Positions 9,272-19,003 of a stretch of 52,892 nucleotides of DNA are shown piece after piece. Both the position numbers and the translations under genes were made by a program. A model generated the notes under the pieces. The model was not told the origin of the DNA. It saw nothing but the letters and a program-made list of their open reading frames with translations, and ran no database searches. Source of the stretch: Quadrisphaera granulorum (lineage in GTDB: Bacteria; Actinomycetota; Actinomycetes; Actinomycetales; Quadrisphaeraceae); the NCBI RefSeq assembly GCF_003149145.1, contig NZ_QGDQ01000033.1, positions 1-52,892 of the forward strand, written 5' to 3'. Position 1 is the first letter of the stretch; each line of letters begins with the position of its first letter.

Positions 9272-9544
9272 GTGGGCAAGCTCGTGCTCGTCGGCCTGGG
9301 CGTGGTGGCCGCTGCCGTCGGCGCCGTGCAGGCGGCGCGCTCGGTGAGCACGTCGCAGGGCGGCTGGGCGGGTCTGTCCGAGGGGGTGCGCGCGTTCGCT
9401 GCCGACGTGCGCGCCGGCGCTGCCGAGCGCGAGGAGGAGCTGCGCATCGCCCTCGGTGTCGACACCGGCACCCTCGACGAGGCCACCGCCCGCGACCTGC
9501 TCGAGAACCCCACCGCGCCGCGGCGCGGCCTGCACGCGGGCTGA
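9272..9544 (+). CDS. Small membrane-anchored protein upstream of alaS
   Basis: 90 residues from a GTG two bases after the preceding stop. An N-terminal hydrophobic stretch ([19 protein letters not shown]) is followed by an acidic, helical C-terminus ([14 protein letters not shown]). Small proteins of this layout commonly lie between the DUF948 gene and alaS in actinobacteria; no role is known. The tight spacing implies co-transcription with both neighbours. It ends 97 bases before the alaS start. Confidence 0.7.
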   Translation: MGKLVLVGLGVVAAAVGAVQAARSVSTSQGGWAGLSEGVRAFAADVRAGAAEREEELRIALGVDTGTLDEATARDLLENPTAPRRGLHAG

Positions 9545-9641
9545 CGTCCGCCGGCTGCGCGGCTCGCCCCGTGGGCCGGCCCTCAGCAGCTGCCGCTGCT
9601 TCCTTCCCCGAACTCACGTAGACCACCCCAGGAGGGGACCC

Positions 9642-12377
9642 GTGGAGACCGCCGAGATTCGCCGGCGCTGGCTCGACTTCTTCGAGGCCCGTGGCCACAC
9701 CGTCGTGCCGAGCGCCTCGCTCATCAGCCCCGACCCCACGCTGCTGTTCACGGTGGCCGGCATGGTGCCGTTCATTCCCTACCTCACGGGTCAGCAGACC
9801 CCGCCGTACCCGCGTGCCACCAGCGTGCAGAAGTGCGTGCGGACCCTCGACATCGACGAGGTCGGCAAGACCACGCGCCACGGCACGTTCTTCCAGATGA
9901 ACGGCAACTTCTCCTTCGGCGACTACTTCAAGGAGGGGGCGATCTCCTACGCGTGGGAGCTCGTCACCACCCCGCAGGACCAGGGCGGCTACGGCTTCGA
10001 CCCTGACAAGATCTGGACCACCGTCTACACCGACGACGACGAGGCGCTCGGGCTGTGGCGCCGCATCGCCGGCCTGCCGGCCGAGCGCGTGCAGCGCCTG
10101 GGCATGGAGGACAACTACTGGTCCACCGGCCAGCCCGGCCCGGCCGGCCCGTGCTCGGAGATCTACATCGACCGTGGCCCCGCCTACGGGCCCGACGGCG
10201 GTCCGGCCAACGACCCGGCCGGAGACCGCTACCTGGAGATCTGGAACCTCGTCTTCATGCAGTTCCAGCGCGGTGAGGGGCAGGGGAAGGACTTCCCGAT
10301 CCTCCACGAGCTGCCGAAGAAGAACATCGACACCGGCATGGGGCTGGAGCGCGCCGCGCTGCTCCTGCAGGGCGTCGACAACATGTACGAGATCGACCAG
10401 GTGGCCCCCGTGCTGCGGCACGCGGCCCAGCTGGCCGGGGTTGGCTACGGCGCCGACCGCGAGGCCGACGTCCGGCTGCGCGTGGTGGCCGACCACGTGC
10501 GCGCCTCGCTCATGCTCATCGGTGACGGCGTCACGCCCGGCAACGAGGGCGGCGGCTACGTGCTGCGTCGCCTCGTGCGCCGCGCGGTCCGCGCGATGCG
10601 TCTGCTCGGCGTGGACGCCCCGACGCTGCCGGAGCTGCTGCCGGTCTCCCTGGAGGCCATGGCTCCGGCCTACCCGGAGCTGCGCGAGGGCTTCAGCCGC
10701 ATCAGCGCGGTCGCCTACGCCGAGGAGGAGGCCTTCCGGCGCACCCTCGTGTCGGGCACCACGATCCTCGACACCGCGGTGGCCCAGGCGAAGAAGGCGG
10801 CCGCGTCCGCCGGAAGCAACGGCGGTGCTCCTGTGCTCTCGGGAGAGCGCGCCTTCGAGCTGCACGACACCTTCGGCTTCCCCATCGACCTCACCCTGGA
10901 GATGGCCGCCGAGCAGGGCGTCTCGGTGGACGCCGAGGGCTTCCGCCGTCTCATGACCGAGCAGCGCACCCGCGCCCGCGAGGACGCCCGCGCCAAGCGC
11001 GCTGGTCGGACGGACACCGCGGGCTACCGCCAGGTCGCTGACGACCTGGGCCGGGATGTGGACTTCCTCGGTTACGAGGTGCTCTCCGCGGAGGGCCGTG
11101 TGGCGGGTCTGCTGCGCGACGGCGTCAGTGTTCCGGTGGCACTGGCCGGCGACGACGTCGAGCTCGTCCTCGACAGGACACCCTTCTACGCCGAGAGCGG
11201 CGGCCAGCTGGCCGACCACGGCCGCCTGACCGTGAACGGCCCCGCGGGCGTGCGCGCGGTCATCGACGTCACCGACGTCCAGCGGCCTATCCCCGGCCTC
11301 AACGTCCACCACGCCACCGTGGTGTCCGGCGAGGTGGCCGTCGGTGACCCGGTGGAGGCCGTCGTCGACGCCTCCCGCCGCTTGGCCATCGCCCGTGCCC
11401 ACACCGCGACGCACCTCGTGCACCAGGGCCTGCGCGACTCCCTCGGCCCGGACGGCACCCGCCAGGCCGGCTCCGAGAACGCCCCGGGCCGCCTGCGGTT
11501 CGACTACACGGCCCTGGCCGCGCCGTCCGCGGCCCAGCTGGCCGACGTCGAGGCCGAGGTCAACACCTTCCTCGCCGACGACCTGCCCGTCACCACCACC
11601 GTCACCGATCCGGACTCCGCCCGCCGCGCCGGCGCCCTGGCGTTCTTCGGCGACAAGTACGGCGACCGCGTCCGCATGGTGGGCATCGGCGAGTGGTCGA
11701 AGGAGCTGTGCGGTGGCACGCACGTGCAGCGCACCGGCCAGCTCGGCGTCGTCGCGCTGCTGGGGGAGCAGTCCATCGGCTCCGGTACCCGCCGCGTGGA
11801 GGCTCTCGTCGGCCCCGACGCGCACGCCCACCTGGCGCGTGAGTCCGCCCTGGTCAGCCAGCTGACGGGGCTGCTCAAGGTGCGCTCCGAGGAGCTGCCC
11901 GACCGCATCGCCGCCCTCCTCGACCAGCTCAAGGAGGCCGACAAGACCATCGCGGCTGCCCGCGCCAAGGAGGTGCTCGCCGGGGCCGGTGCGCTGGCGG
12001 CGGGCGCCGAGGTGCTGCCCGGTGCCGCGCAGGTGCGCCTCGTCGCCACGAGCGCTGGCGAGGTCGCCTCCGCCGACGACCTGCGCACCCTCGCGCTCGA
12101 CGTCCGCGGTCGCCTCGGCGAGTCCGCTTCCGTCGTCGCCGTCGGGGGGGTCGCCAAGGGCCGGCCCGTCGTTGTCATCGCCACCAGCCCCGCGGCCCGC
12201 GCCGCGGGCCTCAAGGCCGGTGCGCTCGTGCGCGTCGCCGCGACCACTCTCGGTGGCGGTGGGGGCGGCAAGGACGACGTCGCGCAGGGCGGCGGCACCG
12301 ACGCGTCGGCGCTGCCCGCCGCACTCGACGCCGTGCGCTCCGCGGTGGCTTCCACCGTCGGCGCTGCCGTCTCCTGA
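9642..12377 (+). CDS. alaS: Alanine-tRNA ligase
   Basis: 911 residues, usual for bacterial AlaRS. It charges tRNA-Ala and hydrolyses mischarged Ser- or Gly-tRNA-Ala. The aminoacylation domain shows [14 protein letters not shown] and [19 protein letters not shown]; the editing domain has the zinc motif pair HTATH and CGGTH; the C-terminal oligomerisation/C-Ala domain has a Gly-rich stretch ([10 protein letters not shown]). GTG 9642 is preceded by AGGAGGGG (9630-9637), so the longer upstream reading is rejected. It is followed 25 bases later by ruvX. The conserved coupling of alaS to ruvX and mltG is typical of actinobacteria. Confidence 0.98.
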   Translation: METAEIRRRWLDFFEARGHTVVPSASLISPDPTLLFTVAGMVPFIPYLTGQQTPPYPRATSVQKCVRTLDIDEVGKTTRHGTFFQMNGNFSFGDYFKEGAISYAWELVTTPQDQGGYGFDPDKIWTTVYTDDDEALGLWRRIAGLPAERVQRLGMEDNYWSTGQPGPAGPCSEIYIDRGPAYGPDGGPANDPAGDRYLEIWNLVFMQFQRGEGQGKDFPILHELPKKNIDTGMGLERAALLLQGVDNMYEIDQVAPVLRHAAQLAGVGYGADREADVRLRVVADHVRASLMLIGDGVTPGNEGGGYVLRRLVRRAVRAMRLLGVDAPTLPELLPVSLEAMAPAYPELREGFSRISAVAYAEEEAFRRTLVSGTTILDTAVAQAKKAAASAGSNGGAPVLSGERAFELHDTFGFPIDLTLEMAAEQGVSVDAEGFRRLMTEQRTRAREDARAKRAGRTDTAGYRQVADDLGRDVDFLGYEVLSAEGRVAGLLRDGVSVPVALAGDDVELVLDRTPFYAESGGQLADHGRLTVNGPAGVRAVIDVTDVQRPIPGLNVHHATVVSGEVAVGDPVEAVVDASRRLAIARAHTATHLVHQGLRDSLGPDGTRQAGSENAPGRLRFDYTALAAPSAAQLADVEAEVNTFLADDLPVTTTVTDPDSARRAGALAFFGDKYGDRVRMVGIGEWSKELCGGTHVQRTGQLGVVALLGEQSIGSGTRRVEALVGPDAHAHLARESALVSQLTGLLKVRSEELPDRIAALLDQLKEADKTIAAARAKEVLAGAGALAAGAEVLPGAAQVRLVATSAGEVASADDLRTLALDVRGRLGESASVVAVGGVAKGRPVVVIATSPAARAAGLKAGALVRVAATTLGGGGGGKDDVAQGGGTDASALPAALDAVRSAVASTVGAAVS

Positions 12378-12402
12378 GGCGTCGCAGAGCTGTGAGGAGC
12401 CG

Positions 12403-12879
12403 GTGAGACGGGGCGTCCGGCTCGGCGTGGACGTCGGGTCGGTGCGCGTCGGACTCGCCGCGAGCGACCCGAGCGGCTTCATCGCAACACCCGTCGAGAC
12501 GCTCAAGCGTGACCGTGCGCAGGGCTCTGACCTGCGACGCATTGTCACCGAGGTCGCTGAACGGGACGTCGTCGAGATCATCGTCGGGTTGCCCGTGTCA
12601 CTGTCGGGGCGCGAAGGTCCCGCGGCGGCGGCTGTGCGTGACTACGCTGCTGAACTGGCAGGCAGAGTCGTGCCGGTGCCGGTGCGACTCGTGGACGAGC
12701 GGTTGAGCACCGTCAGCGCCCACCAGGCGTTGACGGCCTCCGGGCGGTCGGGCCGGCGCCACCGCGAGGTGGTCGACCAGGTCGCGGCAGTGCTCATCCT
12801 GCAGACGGCCCTTGACGCGGAGCGCGCCACGGGTCGGCCGCCGGGGTCGACCGTCGACCCCGGGCCCGCGCCGGGCTGA
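12403..12879 (+). CDS. ruvX: YqgF/RuvX family nuclease (putative Holliday junction resolvase)
   Basis: 158 residues. RNase H-like fold with the usual family motifs: LGVDVGSVRVGLA at the N-terminus (first catalytic Asp), VGLPVSLSG, VDERLST (catalytic Glu) and VDQVAAVLIL (third acidic residue). The family is linked to 16S rRNA 5'-end processing and to Holliday junction cleavage; which applies here cannot be told from sequence. GTG 12403 follows GAGGAG (12394-12399) with normal spacing. The C-terminus carries a short Pro/Gly-rich tail. It lies between alaS and mltG, 35 bases before the latter. Confidence 0.93.
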   Translation: MRRGVRLGVDVGSVRVGLAASDPSGFIATPVETLKRDRAQGSDLRRIVTEVAERDVVEIIVGLPVSLSGREGPAAAAVRDYAAELAGRVVPVPVRLVDERLSTVSAHQALTASGRSGRRHREVVDQVAAVLILQTALDAERATGRPPGSTVDPGPAPG

Positions 12880-12914
12880 CGCCGCGGCACGGGGGGAAGG
12901 GGCGAGGCGCGTCG

Positions 12915-14096
12915 ATGGCTGGCTTGTCGCTGGAAGACCTGCCGGGGACCCCGGAGTCCCGCTCGTCCTCCCGGGACGGCGCGGGTCGGGGTCCAGGGCC
13001 TTCGCAGCGCAGAGCCGGACGCGGTGACCGTGACGGCCGTCGCCGTCGTCGTCAGCGCATCACCCTCGTGGTGCTGGCCGTGTGCGCCGTCCTCTTCGGA
13101 GCCTCCGTCGTGCTGGTGGGTGGGCAGCTCAAGGAGATCGTCGCGAGCGTCACCGACAGCGGCGACTACTCCGGCGACGGCAGCGGCTCGGTGACCGTGC
13201 AGATCCCCGATGGCGCGTCCGGCCGGACGATCGGCTCGGTGCTGGCGAAGGCCGGCGTGGTGAAGACGCCAGGGGCGTTCGTCTCCGCGGCCGCGGAGAA
13301 CCCTCAGGCGGCGTCGATCCAGCCCGGCACCTACGAGCTGCGCCAGGAGATGTCCGCGGCCTCCGCGATCTCCCTGCTGCTCGATCCGGCCGCGCGCTCC
13401 TCCTGGAAGGTGCAGGTGCCCGAGGGCTACACCGCCGCCCAGATCTACCAGCGCCTGTCCGAGGCCACAGCCCTGCCGGTCTCCGATTACGAGGCGGCCG
13501 CCAAGGACCCCCAGCTCGGGTTGCCTGCCGACGCGCAGGGTGCCGTCGAGGGCTACCTGTTCCCCGCCACGTACACGTTCGACCCCGGGACCTCGGCGCT
13601 CCAGCAGCTGCAGGCCATGGTGCAGCGCACCGAGAAGGCGATGAACGACGTCGGTTTCCCCGCCGACCCCGCCGAGCGCCACCGCCTCATGACCGAGGCG
13701 AGCCTGGTGCAGAAGGAGGGCGCCAACGCCGAGGACATGGCCAAGGTCGCCCGGGTCATCGAGAACCGCGTCACCGCGGGCAAGCCGCTGCAGTTCGACA
13801 CCACCGTTAACTACGCCACCGGTAAGACCGGTCTGACGACGACGCCCGAAGACCGCCAGAACCCGTCGCCGTACAACACGTACCTGCACCCGGGTCTGCC
13901 GCCGGGGCCCATCGCCTCACCCGGTGAGGACGCCATGCGCGCCGCGCTGAACCCGACGCCGGGTGATTGGCAGTTCTTCGTCGTCGTCAACCCCACGACG
14001 GGTGAGACGAAGTTCGCCGCGACCTACGCCGAGCACCAGCAGAACGTGGCCGAGTTCCAGGCCTGGCTGCGCGCCAACCCGCAGCAGCAGGGCTGA
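12915..14096 (+). CDS. mltG: Endolytic murein transglycosylase MltG
   Basis: 393 residues. MltG cleaves nascent glycan strands at the membrane. A disordered Arg-rich cytoplasmic N-terminus (about 1-50) precedes one membrane segment (ITLVVLAVCAVLFGASVVLVG), then a LysM-like region and the YceG catalytic domain. Motifs seen: VEGYLFPATYTF, TEASLVQKEG, VIENRV, LQFDTTVNYATG, YNTYLHPGLPPGPIASPG and FFVVVNP. E. coli has VEKE where this protein has VQKE; the second Glu is kept. The ATG is preceded by a purine-rich GGGGAAGGGGCGAGG stretch. Only two bases separate its stop from the aroE start. Confidence 0.95.
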   Translation: MAGLSLEDLPGTPESRSSSRDGAGRGPGPSQRRAGRGDRDGRRRRRQRITLVVLAVCAVLFGASVVLVGGQLKEIVASVTDSGDYSGDGSGSVTVQIPDGASGRTIGSVLAKAGVVKTPGAFVSAAAENPQAASIQPGTYELRQEMSAASAISLLLDPAARSSWKVQVPEGYTAAQIYQRLSEATALPVSDYEAAAKDPQLGLPADAQGAVEGYLFPATYTFDPGTSALQQLQAMVQRTEKAMNDVGFPADPAERHRLMTEASLVQKEGANAEDMAKVARVIENRVTAGKPLQFDTTVNYATGKTGLTTTPEDRQNPSPYNTYLHPGLPPGPIASPGEDAMRAALNPTPGDWQFFVVVNPTTGETKFAATYAEHQQNVAEFQAWLRANPQQQG

Positions 14097-14098
14097 TC

Positions 14099-14998
14099 GT
14101 GAAGGCTGCCGTCTGGGGCTCACCGATTGCCCACTCCCTGTCGCCCGCCCTGCACCGGGCTGCCTACTCGGCGCTCGGGCTGGACTGGACGTACGACCGT
14201 CGCGAGGTTGACACGGCGGCGCTGCCCGCGGCCTTCGCCGAGCTCGACGCCGGCTGGGCGGGCGTCTCCCTCACCATGCCGCTCAAGCAGGCGGTGATCC
14301 CGCTGCTGGCCAGTGCGTCCGACCTGGCGCTGGCGGTGGGCTCCGTCAACACCCTGGTGCCCGTCGAGAAGCCCGTCTCCGGATCCATGCCTGACAGCCC
14401 CGTCGCGTGGCGGGGCGTGAACACCGACGTGCACGGCATCATCGCGGCGCTCGCCGAGGTGGGCCTGGACCGGGCGACGACGGCGGTGGTGCTCGGCGGC
14501 GGCGCGACGGCCGCCTCCGCCGTGGCAGCGCTCGCGAAGCTGGGCGTCACCGAGCCCGTCGTCGTCGTGCGCTCCGTGGAGCGCGCGTGGCCCCTGCTGG
14601 AGGTCGGCGAGCGGCTCGGGGTGCGGGTGGCGCTCCGTCCCTGGGGCGATCCCCTCGAGGTGGCCCGCGTACTGGCGGGGTGCGACGCGGCGGTCTCGAC
14701 AGCGCCCGCCGGTGCCGCGGACGCCGTCGCCGGAGCCCTCTCCCGTGCCCTGGGCGGCCGACCGCCGGCGGGAGCTCTGCTCGACGTCGTCTATGCCCCC
14801 TGGCCGACCGCGCTGGCGCAGGCCTGGGCGGCGACCGGGGGAGACGCCGTGGGCGGGTTCTCCATGCTCGTCCACCAGGCGGAGCGGCAGGTGCAGCTCA
14901 TGACGGGACGCTCCGCGCCGCTCGAGGTGATGCGGGCCGCCGGAGAGGCGGCGATGGCCGTGGTCGACGCGCGCACGGACCAGCTCGTCACCCGCTGA
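14099..14998 (+). CDS. aroE: Shikimate dehydrogenase
   Basis: 299 residues, GTG start two bases after mltG. It reduces 3-dehydroshikimate to shikimate, normally with NADPH. Seen: GSPIAHSLSPALHRAAY (substrate Ser residues), VSLTMPLKQ (catalytic Lys), GSVNTLV and GVNTDVHG, and the dinucleotide loop LGGGATAASA. The C-terminus has GFSMLVHQAERQ. Chorismate-pathway partners aroC, aroK and aroB lie 14 kb downstream, separated by the pilus locus. The stop codon is inside the first unit of a 17-bp tandem repeat (14991-15048). Confidence 0.95.
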   Translation: MKAAVWGSPIAHSLSPALHRAAYSALGLDWTYDRREVDTAALPAAFAELDAGWAGVSLTMPLKQAVIPLLASASDLALAVGSVNTLVPVEKPVSGSMPDSPVAWRGVNTDVHGIIAALAEVGLDRATTAVVLGGGATAASAVAALAKLGVTEPVVVVRSVERAWPLLEVGERLGVRVALRPWGDPLEVARVLAGCDAAVSTAPAGAADAVAGALSRALGGRPPAGALLDVVYAPWPTALAQAWAATGGDAVGGFSMLVHQAERQVQLMTGRSAPLEVMRAAGEAAMAVVDARTDQLVTR

Positions 14999-15048
14999 CC
15001 CGCCCTGCCCGTTGACCTGCACTGCCCGCTGACACGCCGATCCGCTGA
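14991..15048. repeat. Degenerate 17-bp tandem repeat at the aroE stop
   Basis: CCGYTGA recurs at 14992, 15009, 15026 and 15042, giving three units of about 17 bp plus a partial fourth. The first unit contains the aroE stop codon. The rest of the roughly 200-base space before pilB shows no clear promoter. The pilB frame stays open through it back to the aroE stop but has no ATG, GTG or TTG before 15149. Confidence 0.7.
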
Positions 15049-15196
15049 GCCGGCCGGGCGGCACTGTCCTCCGGACGGCCCACCATCCGAGCGCGCCGGG
15101 TCAACCGCCGGCGCCGACCTGTCGACGTTCCTGCCGTCGCTGCTGACGGTGCGGGCGACGTTGACGGCGGCTGACGGCTGCCGGCCGGAGGTGTGG

Positions 15197-16762
15197 ATGC
15201 TGCACGCAGACGGGACCCGGGGTGCGCGCGGGCGCGAGGTGCCCGTGCTCGACCTGTCGGTCACCCCCGTCGATCCGGCGGCCGTGCTGCGCCTGCCCGT
15301 CGCCCTGTGCCGCCGGCACGCCGTGCTGCCCATCGCTCTGGCCGGCGGGCGTCTGCTCGTGGTCATGGCCGACCCCGGCGACGTCGTCGCCCTCGACGAC
15401 GTGCGGGCCCTCGCCGGTGCCGAGGTGCAGGTGGCGCAGGCCCTGCGGGCCGACGTCCTGGCTGCCATCGACAGGCACTGCCGCGACGACGCCGACCTCG
15501 ACCTGCTCACCGACCAGGTCGCCGCGCAGACCTCCGCTGCCCAGGCCCCGGGCGGACGTGGGGCGGAGTCGCTGTTCGAGGGTGATGCGGCCAGCGAGTC
15601 TCCCGTGGTGCGCTTCGTCGACTCGATGGTGGCGCGCGCGGTGGCCGACCGTGCCAGCGACGTGCACATCGACCCGGGGGAGGACCGCACGCGCGTCCGC
15701 TACCGCATCGACGGGGTGCTGCACGACGTGCTGGAGCTGTCGCCGTCGGTGCACGCAAGCCTGGTCTCGCGGCTCAAGGTCATGGCCGACCTGGACATCG
15801 CCGACCGTCGCGTCCCACAGGATGGCCGCCTTACGGTGATGGCCGGTGGGCGGGAGGTCGGGCTGCGCCTGGCGACCCTGCCGACGGTGTGGGGCGAGAA
15901 GCTCGTCCTGCGCGTGCTCGACGAGTCGACGGTGCGCCTGGACCTGGCCCAGTTGGCGTTCGGTGACGCGAACCGGCGCCGCTACGAGGCGGCCTACCGC
16001 CGTCCCTACGGGATGGTGCTGGTCACGGGCCCGACGGGCTCCGGCAAGTCGACCACGCTGTACGCGACGCTCAACGCCGTCAGCCGCCCGGAGCTCAACG
16101 TCATCACCGTCGAGGACCCGGTGGAGTACCGCCTCCCGGGCCTCAACCAGGTGCAGATCAACCCGCGCACGGGCATGACGTTCGCCAGGGCGCTCCGATC
16201 GATCCTGCGTTCCGACCCCGACGTCGTCCTGCTCGGGGAGATCCGCGACGCCGAGACCGCGACGATCGCCGTCGAGGCCTCGCTCACGGGTCACCTCGTG
16301 CTGTCGACGTTGCACACCAACGACGCGCCCTCGGCGGTGACCCGCCTGGTGGAGATGGGCGTGGAGCCCTACCTCGTGGGCTCGGCGCTGGCGTGTGTGG
16401 TGGCGCAGCGGTTGGCGCGCCGTCTGTGCGACCGGTGCAAGGAGCCCTACCGCGCCGCCGGTGAGGAGGTCTGGGGCAGCGGCCTGCCGTGGCCGCACCT
16501 GCCCGAGGGGGAGCCCGTGGTGCTCCACCGCCCGGTGGGGTGCGCCGCGTGTGCCCGCACCGGGTACCGCGGGCGGCTGGCCCTGCACGAGGTAATGGCC
16601 GTGGACGAGGACGTCGAGCGCCTCGCCGTGCAGCGTGCGCCGAGCGGTCAGATCGGCGCGCTGGCGCGGGAGCGGGGCATGGTGCCGCTGCTGCAGGACG
16701 GGCTCGCCAAGGTGCTCGACGGCCACACAACGGTGGGGGAGGTGCTCCGTGTCGCCGTCTGA
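15197..16762 (+). CDS. pilB: Type IV pilus extension ATPase (PilB/GspE family)
   Basis: 521 residues from the ATG at 15197. It powers pilin polymerisation at the inner face of the membrane. The N-terminal part resembles the second half of an MshEN domain (VPVLDL, then RRHAVLPIALAGGRLLVVMADP); the RLGxxL repeats that bind c-di-GMP in some homologues are not visible. The ATPase core has DRASDVHIDP, Walker A GPTGSGKST (about 278-286), the Asp box ITVEDPVEYRLPG, Walker B DVVLLGEIRD and the His box STLHTNDA. Two C-x2-C pairs (CDRC, CAAC) suggest zinc binding. The start is chosen on GGAGG (15187-15191) five bases before ATG; a GTG at 15149 without a ribosome site would add 16 residues. It overlaps the HDOD gene by 14 bases. 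Confidence 0.93.
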   Translation: MLHADGTRGARGREVPVLDLSVTPVDPAAVLRLPVALCRRHAVLPIALAGGRLLVVMADPGDVVALDDVRALAGAEVQVAQALRADVLAAIDRHCRDDADLDLLTDQVAAQTSAAQAPGGRGAESLFEGDAASESPVVRFVDSMVARAVADRASDVHIDPGEDRTRVRYRIDGVLHDVLELSPSVHASLVSRLKVMADLDIADRRVPQDGRLTVMAGGREVGLRLATLPTVWGEKLVLRVLDESTVRLDLAQLAFGDANRRRYEAAYRRPYGMVLVTGPTGSGKSTTLYATLNAVSRPELNVITVEDPVEYRLPGLNQVQINPRTGMTFARALRSILRSDPDVVLLGEIRDAETATIAVEASLTGHLVLSTLHTNDAPSAVTRLVEMGVEPYLVGSALACVVAQRLARRLCDRCKEPYRAAGEEVWGSGLPWPHLPEGEPVVLHRPVGCAACARTGYRGRLALHEVMAVDEDVERLAVQRAPSGQIGALARERGMVPLLQDGLAKVLDGHTTVGEVLRVAV

Positions 16763-17651
16763 GTTGCACGCTGGGCTGCCGGCGCCTTCGCGCGAGGAGC
16801 TGTTCGCCGCTGTCGGTCACCTCGGTGCTCGCCGTCCGGTCGCGGCCCGCGTCGTGGCCCTCGCGGCCGACCCGTCCGTGGGCGCGCGGGAGCTGGCGCA
16901 CGTGCTGGGCGCCGACGTCGCGCTGGCCGCCCGCGTCGTCGCCCTCGCCAACAGCGCCGCGTACGGGCTGTCCGGGCGGGTCCGCACGGTCGCCTTCGCC
17001 GTGACGACCGTCGGTGCCGACACCGTGCGCGCGTTCGCCGCTGCCGCGGCCGCCGGCCTGGAGGGCGGTGAGGGCGTACCCGAGGCGTTCTGGTCGCGCT
17101 GCCGGCTGACCGCCACGGCCAGCGGGGAACTGTCCGGCACGTTCGGGCTGCCCGGGGGCGAGGCGTTCTGCCTGGGCCTGCTGTCAGCGCTCGGCCAGGC
17201 GGTGCTGTGGCAGACGGACGCTGCAAGTTATGCGGCCCTTCTCGACGACGACGACGTGCGCCGCGGCGGCCGTGCTGCTCTCGCGCGCGCCGAGCTCGCG
17301 CGGTACGGCGTTCGGCACAGCGAGCTGTCCGCGGAGGCCGTCGACTCCTTCGGCTTCCCCCCGGAGCTGGGGGAGGCGCTGCGCCAGCTCGACGCCGAGG
17401 ACGCCGTCGACGTCGTCGACCCCATCGATGCCGTCCACGATGCGGCGCACCCCAGCGACACCCAGCCACTGACGCCGTGGCTGGCCTGCCTGCGCACCGC
17501 CGTCGAGGTCGCCGACCGTCTCGCCGCGCTGCCGGACGAGCAGGACCCGCGTCAGGACCTCGCCGTCCTGTCCGGGGGAGCTGTGACGGAGGACGACGCG
17601 GAAGCCCTCCGGGTCCGCGTCACCGCGGCGCTGGCCGAGTCCACCTGGTAG
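16749..17651 (+). CDS. HDOD-domain signalling protein in the pilus operon
   Basis: 300 residues, GTG start with GGGGAGG just upstream, overlapping the pilB end by 14 bases. The first 200 residues look like an HDOD domain (RELAHVLGADVALAARVVALANSAAYG, then a helical core). The metal-binding His-Asp pair of true HD phosphodiesterases is not evident, as is usual for HDOD. No output domain follows; the C-terminus is acidic, with DAEDAVDVVDPIDAVHD. HDOD proteins act in two-component and c-di-GMP networks, often as adaptors. Placement between the two pilus motor ATPase genes suggests control of extension or retraction, which is inference. Confidence 0.8.
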   Translation: MSPSELHAGLPAPSREELFAAVGHLGARRPVAARVVALAADPSVGARELAHVLGADVALAARVVALANSAAYGLSGRVRTVAFAVTTVGADTVRAFAAAAAAGLEGGEGVPEAFWSRCRLTATASGELSGTFGLPGGEAFCLGLLSALGQAVLWQTDAASYAALLDDDDVRRGGRAALARAELARYGVRHSELSAEAVDSFGFPPELGEALRQLDAEDAVDVVDPIDAVHDAAHPSDTQPLTPWLACLRTAVEVADRLAALPDEQDPRQDLAVLSGGAVTEDDAEALRVRVTAALAESTW

Positions 17652-17666
17652 AGCGCGCCCTATCAC

Positions 17667-17693
17667 TCAAGCGGGTGCGTGCACCTGCCGAAG
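17667..17693 (+). promoter_or_regulatory. FliA-type promoter candidate upstream of pilT
   Basis: CTCA (17667-17670), a 17-base spacer and GCCGAA (17688-17693) match exactly the consensus I recall for Actinoplanes FliA-family sigma factors (CTCA-N15-17-GCCGAA). It lies in the 99-base gap between the HDOD stop and the pilT start, about 57 bases before the GTG. It would let pilT, pilC and possibly later genes be transcribed separately from pilB. Confidence 0.5.
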
Positions 17694-17750
17694 GCCACCT
17701 GGAGAGGGCGCGAGGCCCTCGTGCCGGCGTGCACCTCGGGAGGACCAGCG

Positions 17751-19001
17751 GTGAGCAGCTACGGGACGGGTGACCACGAGGGGCCGCTGCTGGCGCCCCC
17801 GGGAGCGCGCCCTGCGTCGGTCCCGGCGCAGGCGTCGCCTCCGACGGTGCCCGGCGCCCCGCCCGCTCCGACGGCTCCGCTGCCGCCCATGGGCGCGCGC
17901 CCGGGGGTCGGCGCGGGGGCTGCGCCGGACGAGGAGATGGTCGACGTCCCTGCGGTGCTGCGGGCCCTGGCCGCTCGCGGTGCCTCCGACCTGCACCTCA
18001 CGGTCGGCGCTCCGCCGATGGCCCGCGTGCACGGTGAGTTGGAGCCCCTGGAGGGCTTCCCCGTGCTCAAGCCGGAGCCACTGAAGCGCTCGCTGTTCGC
18101 CGTCCTGACCCTCAAGCAGCGGCAGCGGTTCGAGGAGGAGATGGAGCTCGACTTCGCCCTGCCGGTGCCGGGCTACGGCCGTTTCCGCGTCAACCTGTAC
18201 CGCCAGCGGGAGTCGGTCGGGGCAGTGTTCCGCGTCATTCCCACCGAGGTGAAGTCGCTGGAGTCGCTCGGCATGCCGCCGGTGCTGTCGAGCTTCGCGA
18301 ACCTGCCGAGGGGGCTCGTGCTCGTCACCGGTCCGACGGGTTCGGGCAAGTCGACGACGCTCGCCGCGATCATCGACCAGGCCAACCGCACCCGCGCCGA
18401 CCACATCATGACCGTCGAAGACCCCATCGAGTTCCTCCACAAGCACCAGCGCGCGATCGTCAACCAGCGCGAGGTGGGGGAGGACACCCGCTCGTTCGCG
18501 GCGGCGCTCAAGCACGTGCTGCGGCAGGACCCGGACATCATCCTCGTCGGTGAGCTCCGGGACCTGGAGACGATCTCCGTGGCGCTGACCGCCGCCGAGA
18601 CCGGTCACCTCGTGTTCGCGACCTTGCACACGCAGGACGCCGCCCAGACCATCGACAGGATCATCGACGTCTTCCCCTCCGACCAGCACGCGCAGATCCG
18701 CACGCAGCTGGCCGGTGCGCTGCAGGGCGTCGTCTGCCAGACGCTGTGCAAGACGGCGGACGGCCGCGGCCGCGCTGCTGCCACCGAGGTGCTCGTGGCC
18801 ACCCCCGCGATCCGCAACCTCATCCGCGAGGGCAAGACCCACCAGATCTACTCGATGATGCAGGCCGGGGCCCAGCAGGGCATGCACTCCCTGGACCAGC
18901 ACCTCGCCAACCTCGTCCGCACCGGTCGCGTGACGTACGCGGAGGCGCGCTCGCGCTGCCACCACCCCGAGGACTTCGAGCGCCTCGCAGGGAGGGCCTG
19001 A
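17751..19001 (+). CDS. pilT: Type IV pilus retraction ATPase PilT
   Basis: 416 residues. A Pro/Ala/Gly-rich disordered N-terminus (about 60 residues) precedes the PilT core: ASDLHLTVG, Walker A GPTGSGKST (about 194-202), MTVEDPIEF, Walker B DIILVGELRD, the His box FATLHTQDA and the PilT hallmark AIRNLIREGK. The hallmark separates it from the extension ATPase and indicates pili that retract, as in twitching or DNA uptake. GTG 17751 follows GGGAGGA (17738-17744) by six bases, so the longer reading from 17679 is rejected. Two bases separate it from pilC. Confidence 0.95.
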   Translation: MSSYGTGDHEGPLLAPPGARPASVPAQASPPTVPGAPPAPTAPLPPMGARPGVGAGAAPDEEMVDVPAVLRALAARGASDLHLTVGAPPMARVHGELEPLEGFPVLKPEPLKRSLFAVLTLKQRQRFEEEMELDFALPVPGYGRFRVNLYRQRESVGAVFRVIPTEVKSLESLGMPPVLSSFANLPRGLVLVTGPTGSGKSTTLAAIIDQANRTRADHIMTVEDPIEFLHKHQRAIVNQREVGEDTRSFAAALKHVLRQDPDIILVGELRDLETISVALTAAETGHLVFATLHTQDAAQTIDRIIDVFPSDQHAQIRTQLAGALQGVVCQTLCKTADGRGRAAATEVLVATPAIRNLIREGKTHQIYSMMQAGAQQGMHSLDQHLANLVRTGRVTYAEARSRCHHPEDFERLAGRA

Positions 19002-19003
19002 CC

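Noticed and set aside
8877-12581. Very long reading frames on the strand opposite alaS and elsewhere
   Set aside because: They mirror GC-rich codon structure of real genes, have low-complexity Arg/Gly/Ala/His composition and match no family.
15197-15500. c-di-GMP-binding MshEN domain in PilB
   Set aside because: The second half of such a domain is recognisable but the RLGxxL-type repeats that contact c-di-GMP are not, so binding cannot be claimed.
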